A stretch of 9,658 nucleotides of DNA, from contig CASBQH010000411.1 of assembly GCA_949127695.1 (NCBI GenBank), forward strand, positions 1 through 9,658. Direction: 5' to 3'. Below the pieces are notes generated by a model. The model saw only the letters and a program-made list of their open reading frames with translations, did not search any database and had not been told where the DNA came from. The stretch comes from Synechococcales cyanobacterium PMM_0073. Its GTDB lineage: Bacteria; Cyanobacteriota; Cyanobacteriia; Elainellales; Elainellaceae. This document shows, in pieces, positions 6,185-9,658 of this stretch. The first letter of the stretch is position 1, and each line of letters opens with the position of its first letter. Both the position numbers and the translations under genes were made by a program.

Positions 6185-6775
6185 CTAAGCTTTCGTCTCG
6201 CCTTCGAGTAAATCCTCAGGCATCTGGCCTGCTCGCCGCGACCCGGCAGGCAGATCATGCGGATCAAATCGGCCTTTGGGCAAGTAGGCAAACTCGCGCA
6301 GCGGCTGCACCATTGGGTCAGAGTTCTTGACGCTGACGGGCAGACGGCCCAGCGCCACGTTGTCGTAGTTCAGCTCATGCCGATCGTAAGTAGCCAGCTC
6401 ATATTCTTCGGTCATGGAGAGGCAGTTGGTCGGGCAATATTCAACGCAGTTGCCGCAGAAGATACAAACCCCAAAGTCGATGCTGTAGTGGTTCAGCTTT
6501 TTCTTCTTGGTTGCTTTGTTAAATTCCCAGTCCACCACCGGTAGGTTGATTGGGCAGACCCGCACGCAGACTTCGCAGGAAATGCATTTGTCAAACTCGA
6601 AGTGAATCCGCCCCCGGAACCGCTCAGAAGGAATCAGCTTTTCGTAGGGATATTGCACGGTTGTAGGGCGACGACCCATATGATCAAAGGTGACAGCCAA
6701 GCCCTGGCCAATATACTTAGCCGACTGTACTGCCTCTTTGGTGTAGTCCGTGACTTGCTTCAGAAATTTCAGCAT
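6185..6775 (-). CDS. ndhI: NAD(P)H-quinone oxidoreductase subunit I (NdhI, 2x[4Fe-4S])
   Basis: NdhI is the NuoI-like subunit that carries two [4Fe-4S] clusters and passes electrons, in cyanobacteria from ferredoxin, towards the terminal cluster and plastoquinone. The 196-residue protein begins [20 protein letters not shown], the membrane-associated amphipathic helix of the family. Two complete cluster motifs are present: Cys64/67/70/74 ([12 protein letters not shown]) and Cys104/107/110/114 ([12 protein letters not shown]). The following [20 protein letters not shown] is the strongly conserved family segment. The C-terminus is the longer, acidic cyanobacterial type. ATG at 6775 gives the usual N-terminus; no clear Shine-Dalgarno precedes it, so its translation may depend on ndhA upstream. 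It lies 42 bp after ndhA and 53 bp before ndhG. Confidence 0.97.
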   Translation of the reverse strand: MLKFLKQVTDYTKEAVQSAKYIGQGLAVTFDHMGRRPTTVQYPYEKLIPSERFRGRIHFEFDKCISCEVCVRVCPINLPVVDWEFNKATKKKKLNHYSIDFGVCIFCGNCVEYCPTNCLSMTEEYELATYDRHELNYDNVALGRLPVSVKNSDPMVQPLREFAYLPKGRFDPHDLPAGSRRAGQMPEDLLEGETKA

Positions 6776-6817
6776 GGTGTGGGAAGAGTGGGAGAACAGA
6801 ATTGATCTAGAGACGAA

Positions 6818-7936
6818 CTAGCCACCAAAGGCCACCGGAAAAGTCAGCTTGAGGCCAGCGGTGAGCAGCAGGTTGGCTAGCGATACCGGCAGCAAAAACT
6901 TCCAGCCCAAGTCGAGCAGCTGGTCGATCCGGACGCGAGGCACCGTCCAGCGCAGCAGAATGGCCACAAACAGCAGCAGATATGCCTTAAACAGCATCAT
7001 CACAATCCCCAGGCTGGCTGTGATCACTTGCAGCCAAGGCGTGGTTTCGCTGATGCCGATCCAGCCCGCAATGGCGCTGACTGAGATTGGGAAGCCCCAG
7101 CCGCCCAGATAAAGCACCGCCACCATCAGCGCTGAGAGCACCAAGTTGGCATAAGATCCGGCATAAAACAGCATGAACTTGACGGCGCTGTATTCAGTCT
7201 GGTAGCCCGCCACCAGCTCTTCTTCGGCTTCAGGTAGGTCAAACGGCATTCGCTCGCATTCAGCCAAGGCCGCGATCCAAAAAATCACGAAGCCAATCGG
7301 CTGCCGCCAGATATTCCAGCTCAAAATGCCGTAGCCCGACTGCTGGTTGACAATATCAATCGTGCTGAGTGAATTTGACATCATCACCACAGCCAGCACT
7401 GCTAAAGCCAGCGGCAGCTCATAGCTAATTGACTGTGCCGCCGCCCGCAGCCCGCCCAGCAGCGAATATTTGTTGTTGGAGGCATAGCCTGCCATCAATA
7501 GCCCAATCGGAGCGATGCTGGAGAGCGAAATCCAGAGAAAAATGCCGATATTCAGATCAGAGATCAGCAGATTTTGGCCAAATGGCACAATTAGGAACGA
7601 TAAAAAGATGGGGATGAACACCAGCAGCGGTGCCAGACTAAACAGCCAGGGATCAGTCTTGGCAGGCATGATGTCTTCTTTAAACAAGAGCTTGACCACG
7701 TCTGCCACGGGCACCAGCAGCCCAAACGGCCCCATGTATTCCGGGCCAATTCGCTGCTGGGCTGCCGCCGAAACCTTGCGCTCTAGCCAGGTGGAAACCA
7801 GCGCCAGCACTGTGACTGCGCCGACAATGAGCACCATTGGCAGCGGCATCCAGACGACTTTGGCGACGCCGGGAGTCAAGCCATAGCCCTGAAGCAGTTC
7901 GATAAAGCTACTCTGTAAGTCGATTCCTACGCTCAT
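6818..7936 (-). CDS. ndhA: NAD(P)H-quinone oxidoreductase subunit 1 (NdhA, NuoH-like)
   Basis: NdhA is the NuoH-like membrane subunit that joins the peripheral arm of NDH-1 to the membrane arm and forms part of the plastoquinone-binding chamber. At 372 residues it has normal length, with about eight membrane helices. Both family signatures are visible: [20 protein letters not shown] leading into [20 protein letters not shown] (about 50-88), and [20 protein letters not shown] (about 224-243), the acidic quinone-site loop. The C-terminal helix region ends [16 protein letters not shown]. It is the first gene of the ndhA-ndhI-ndhG-ndhE order conserved in cyanobacteria and chloroplasts. ATG at 7936 gives [15 protein letters not shown]; the Shine-Dalgarno (GGCGAG) is weak, and a 28-codon upstream ORF overlaps the start by ATGA, so coupling is conceivable. 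Confidence 0.97.
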   Translation of the reverse strand: MSVGIDLQSSFIELLQGYGLTPGVAKVVWMPLPMVLIVGAVTVLALVSTWLERKVSAAAQQRIGPEYMGPFGLLVPVADVVKLLFKEDIMPAKTDPWLFSLAPLLVFIPIFLSFLIVPFGQNLLISDLNIGIFLWISLSSIAPIGLLMAGYASNNKYSLLGGLRAAAQSISYELPLALAVLAVVMMSNSLSTIDIVNQQSGYGILSWNIWRQPIGFVIFWIAALAECERMPFDLPEAEEELVAGYQTEYSAVKFMLFYAGSYANLVLSALMVAVLYLGGWGFPISVSAIAGWIGISETTPWLQVITASLGIVMMLFKAYLLLFVAILLRWTVPRVRIDQLLDLGWKFLLPVSLANLLLTAGLKLTFPVAFGG

Positions 7937-8019
7937 GTTTCTCGCCGACTGGTTATGACAGGACTTGTGTGACAGGACTTAGTTCTAGAGTTTGCTTCTA
8001 GAGCCTGAGGAGCCAGCAT
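7933..8019 (-). other. 28-codon upstream ORF overlapping the ndhA start (ATGA)
   Basis: An ATG at 8019 opens 28 codons, [20 protein letters not shown] then VITSRRET, and ends at TGA 7935-7933, sharing bases with the ndhA ATG (7936-7934). An ATGA overlap is the classic geometry for translational coupling, and the ndhA Shine-Dalgarno is weak. The peptide itself shows no family resemblance and its own ribosome site is weak, so this could be a leader peptide or chance. Confidence 0.25.
7956..8003. repeat. Two stacked direct-repeat pairs in the ndhA leader
   Basis: TGACAGGACTT occurs at 7956-7966 and 7970-7980 (14-bp period). Immediately next, TTCTAGAG occurs at 7983-7990 and 7996-8003 (13-bp period); its TCTAGA core is palindromic, so each copy is also a small inverted repeat. 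All lie 20-67 bp upstream of ndhA. They could be regulator sites or simple duplications; the repeats are seen, the role is not known. Confidence 0.55.
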
Positions 8020-8058
8020 CTGACTTAAATCCAGCCGTTTGCCTGACGCTCCACGAAT

Positions 8059-8064
8059 AGTATA
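8059..8064 (-). promoter_or_regulatory. Candidate -10 element for the ndh operon
   Basis: On the minus strand TATACT (8064-8059) lies about 125 bp upstream of ndhA and is the best -10-like hexamer in the 200-bp gap 7937-8136. No TTGACA-like -35 stands at 16-18 bp. It is embedded in a 5-bp inverted repeat, CCACG (8051-8055) and CGTGG (8071-8075). No other gene or strong terminator is seen in this gap; a weak stem after the transglutaminase stop (8112-8132, one mismatch) is not convincing. Confidence 0.25.
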
Positions 8065-8136
8065 TCGCTGCGTGGTTTTTCCTAGGGTCTAGCGGATAAC
8101 AAGAAAATCTGCTGGTTGCTATAAGTTTTAGCGACT

Positions 8137-9030
8137 TTAATTACCAAGAGTCTCTGAAGAATCACCTGCCCCAGCCTGAATCTTCAGCTCATACTGCATT
8201 TGTGACTGAGCGCCTGCGGTTTTAATTGCGCCGCTGACAGGAGCCGAATCTGCCGCCGTAGCGGGGGCGACGAGGGCAATATGGCGATCCGCGACCGCTA
8301 GCCCATGCGTGGGGTCATAGCCGCGCCAGCCCGCGCCAGGTAAATAAACTTCAGCCCAGGCATGCAGATGGCGGTCGTTGCTGTCTCGATCGCCCTCCTG
8401 GTAGCCGCTGACAAATCGACTGGCTAAGCCTGCGGCGCGACAGACTTCCATAAACAGTACCGTGTAGTCGCGGCAGGAGCCGGATTTTTCGCTCCAGGTA
8501 ATGCCGGCGGGGTAGGGCTGGCCCGTCTCTCGCAGGCCATATTGGCAGTTCTGGTAGATCGTTTGGTTGAGCGCTGAGAGAAACTCAATTGGGCTACCTG
8601 CGGTCTGCATCCAGAGGGTTTGGGCGAGCTGACTGGCGACCGGATCAATTGCCCCAATGCCGCCTGCAAACTGACCGCTCAAATAAGGCTGAAGCTGTTG
8701 ATGCAGCAGGATCGGATAGTTGAGCGGCAGCAAGAGCGCCCAAGGTTCGAGCAGATAGTCAAAGGGGTTGCTGCGAAGCGTTTCCACCTGCGAAGTCGCC
8801 TGGATGACGAGCTGTGTCACGCCCTCCGGCTTAAAAATGGCTCTGCTGACCAGATTTCCACCCAGATCTAGCGTTTCAAACAGCTGTTGGGGAACTGGAT
8901 CAAGCTTCAGCTGGTATTGGTGCAGCTTTTGGGTGACATCGCAGCGCGGACGCAGCTGGATAGAATGCGGCGCTAAAATCACCGGGCGGTCGTAGTTGTA
9001 AACGATTCGGTGCGTAATCTGGTAGTGCAA
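8137..9030 (-). CDS. Transglutaminase-like cysteine protease family protein
   Basis: The product has 297 residues and two parts. Residues 1 to about 95 match the bacterial transglutaminase N-terminal beta domain (MHYQITHRIVYNYDRPV; HSIQLRPRCD). Residues about 145-245 are the transglutaminase/protease core with a complete catalytic triad: Cys186 in SGSCRDYTVLFMEVCRAAGL, His223 in RHLHAWAEVYLP and Asp239 in GWRGYDPTHG. Members are thought to hydrolyse or modify peptide/amide bonds; substrates are mostly unknown. There is no signal peptide, so it is predicted cytoplasmic. The start is TTG at 9030, which gives the family-typical MHYQITH and lies 14 bp after the DUF2808 stop; the ribosome site may be TAAGG overlapping that stop. 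The close spacing implies cotranscription. The last ~45 residues (after about 250) are low-complexity Ala/Ser-rich and variable. Confidence 0.9.
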   Translation of the reverse strand: MHYQITHRIVYNYDRPVILAPHSIQLRPRCDVTQKLHQYQLKLDPVPQQLFETLDLGGNLVSRAIFKPEGVTQLVIQATSQVETLRSNPFDYLLEPWALLLPLNYPILLHQQLQPYLSGQFAGGIGAIDPVASQLAQTLWMQTAGSPIEFLSALNQTIYQNCQYGLRETGQPYPAGITWSEKSGSCRDYTVLFMEVCRAAGLASRFVSGYQEGDRDSNDRHLHAWAEVYLPGAGWRGYDPTHGLAVADRHIALVAPATAADSAPVSGAIKTAGAQSQMQYELKIQAGAGDSSETLGN

Positions 9031-9044
9031 GTCAGCTCAGCGCC

Positions 9045-9608
9045 TTAGGAGCGGTTGTTATTAATCGTCAAAATCCAGGTGCCGACATAGCGCATCAGCG
9101 GCAAATCGCCTGGAGAGCGCACCAGGGCGTTGAAATAATGCGTGCCAATCCGGTTGGGATTGCGAACCTCAGAGAGCACCAGCTCAACGCGACTGTCGGC
9201 GGGCACGGGCGTCTGGGGATAAATTTCGATAATCCGGTTTTCGGGATCCCAGGTGACATCACCCAGCTCCACCGCGTCGCCGTTTACCTCAACTTCAATA
9301 TCGTCAGTATTAAAGGTACCGGTGTAGGTATCTGGATAAGTAATCGAAAACTGCTCGACGGCAAACTGCATCTTTTTGGCCGGAATCCGCAGCCGATAGC
9401 GATCGGTTCTGCCCGGTACGCCATCAAAGTCCATCCGCCAGCTGAGCTGATTGGCGCGATCAACGCCGCTAAAAATTGTCAGTCCCGGCAAGCCCTGCGC
9501 CAAAGCTGGCAGCGTCAGGCTATTTGCCAAAATGCCTAAGCTGCCTAGAGCAGCCAGCCCGGAGAGAATGCGAAGCGAAATTTTCTGACCTGAGGTTTGA
9601 CGTGGCAT
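9045..9608 (-). CDS. DUF2808 exported protein
   Basis: The 187-residue product belongs, by its pattern, to the DUF2808 family, found mainly in cyanobacteria. It has a signal peptide with a basic start (MPRQTSGQKISLRIL), a hydrophobic core and cleavage near LPALA|QG (residue 37). The mature domain is beta-rich: RLRIPAKKMQFAVEQFSITY, then PDTYTGTFNTDDIEVEVNG, an NRIIEIYPQTPVPADSRVEL strand pair, VRNPNRIGTHYFNALVRSPG and the closing MRYVGTWILTINNN. The family function is not established; the fold suggests an extracellular or periplasmic structural or binding role. It is the first gene of a probable two-gene unit with the transglutaminase-like gene. ATG at 9608 gives a good signal peptide. A 5-bp inverted repeat AGTTTGAAACT (9619-9629) lies 11 bp upstream and may be an operator or part of the promoter. 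Confidence 0.9.
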   Translation of the reverse strand: MPRQTSGQKISLRILSGLAALGSLGILANSLTLPALAQGLPGLTIFSGVDRANQLSWRMDFDGVPGRTDRYRLRIPAKKMQFAVEQFSITYPDTYTGTFNTDDIEVEVNGDAVELGDVTWDPENRIIEIYPQTPVPADSRVELVLSEVRNPNRIGTHYFNALVRSPGDLPLMRYVGTWILTINNNRS

Positions 9609-9658
9609 AGATTCTAACAGTTTGAAACTTGCGTTGCTAAAGGGTGCTGAGGCTGGCT

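Noticed and set aside
6257..6544. 95-codon + strand frame opposite ndhI
   Set aside because: The opposing ndhI frame contains both iron-sulfur motifs and full family length, so this is a shadow.
7515..7886. 123-codon + strand frame opposite ndhA
   Set aside because: It is a Ser/Thr-rich shadow of a membrane protein gene and has no ribosome site or homology that I recognise.
8051..8080. Stem CCACG/CGTGG followed by TTTTT on the + strand, like a terminator
   Set aside because: The stem is only 5 bp with a 15-nt loop, and no + strand gene ends here. It is more likely part of the ndhA promoter region or chance.
9138..9539. 133-codon + strand frame opposite the DUF2808 gene
   Set aside because: It is an antisense shadow with no family resemblance; the minus-strand frame has a signal peptide and a recognisable domain.
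1..9658. CRISPR array, transposon, prophage, tRNA/rRNA genes or a defence system
   Set aside because: I found no regularly spaced repeats with spacers, no transposase or phage-like frames, no recognisable tRNA folds and no defence-type domains. The window is mostly core cyanobacterial genes.

Overview
This window is a piece of a cyanobacterial chromosome. The evidence is gene content: an allophycocyanin alpha-B subunit (apcD), the cyanobacterial/plastid gene order ndhA-ndhI-ndhG-ndhE for NDH-1, and a DUF2808 protein, a family largely confined to cyanobacteria. Base composition looks moderately GC-rich. By eye I found no perfect copy of the HIP1 octamer GCGATCGC, only one-mismatch forms, so a HIP1-poor lineage is possible; I cannot name the genus.

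Layout. Bases 1-344 hold the 3' part of apcD on the + strand, followed by a strong hairpin (386-425). A small secreted SH3b protein converges on it (447-818, minus). A divergent intergenic region (819-1107) leads to a + strand pair: a Pro/Gly-rich predicted lipoprotein with a C-terminal domain reminiscent of PilP/GspC (1108-1938), then mutM (1993-2838), separated by a 15-bp tandem repeat. mutM converges on a LysR-type regulator (2863-3747, minus). Upstream of the regulator is a 52-codon ORF of unknown function on the minus strand (3923-4081).

The centre is a five-gene minus-strand cluster read right to left: ndhA, ndhI, ndhG, ndhE and nadK (7936 to 4240), with gaps of 27-53 bp, so very probably one operon. 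It encodes three membrane subunits and the two-cluster iron-sulfur subunit of the photosynthetic NDH-1 complex, plus an NAD kinase that makes NADP+. The 200-bp leader of ndhA holds stacked short direct repeats and a 28-codon upstream ORF whose stop overlaps the ndhA start as ATGA. At the right end, a DUF2808 exported protein (9608-9045) and a transglutaminase-like protease (9030-8137) form a second probable operon on the minus strand, 14 bp apart.

Most of the window is core cyanobacterial housekeeping. I see no mobile element, CRISPR array, tRNA, rRNA or defence island. The less ordinary items are the small ORF at 3923-4081, the lipoprotein with its PilP/GspC-like tail, the triple repeat carrying in-frame stops, the ndhA leader, and the DUF2808/transglutaminase pair.
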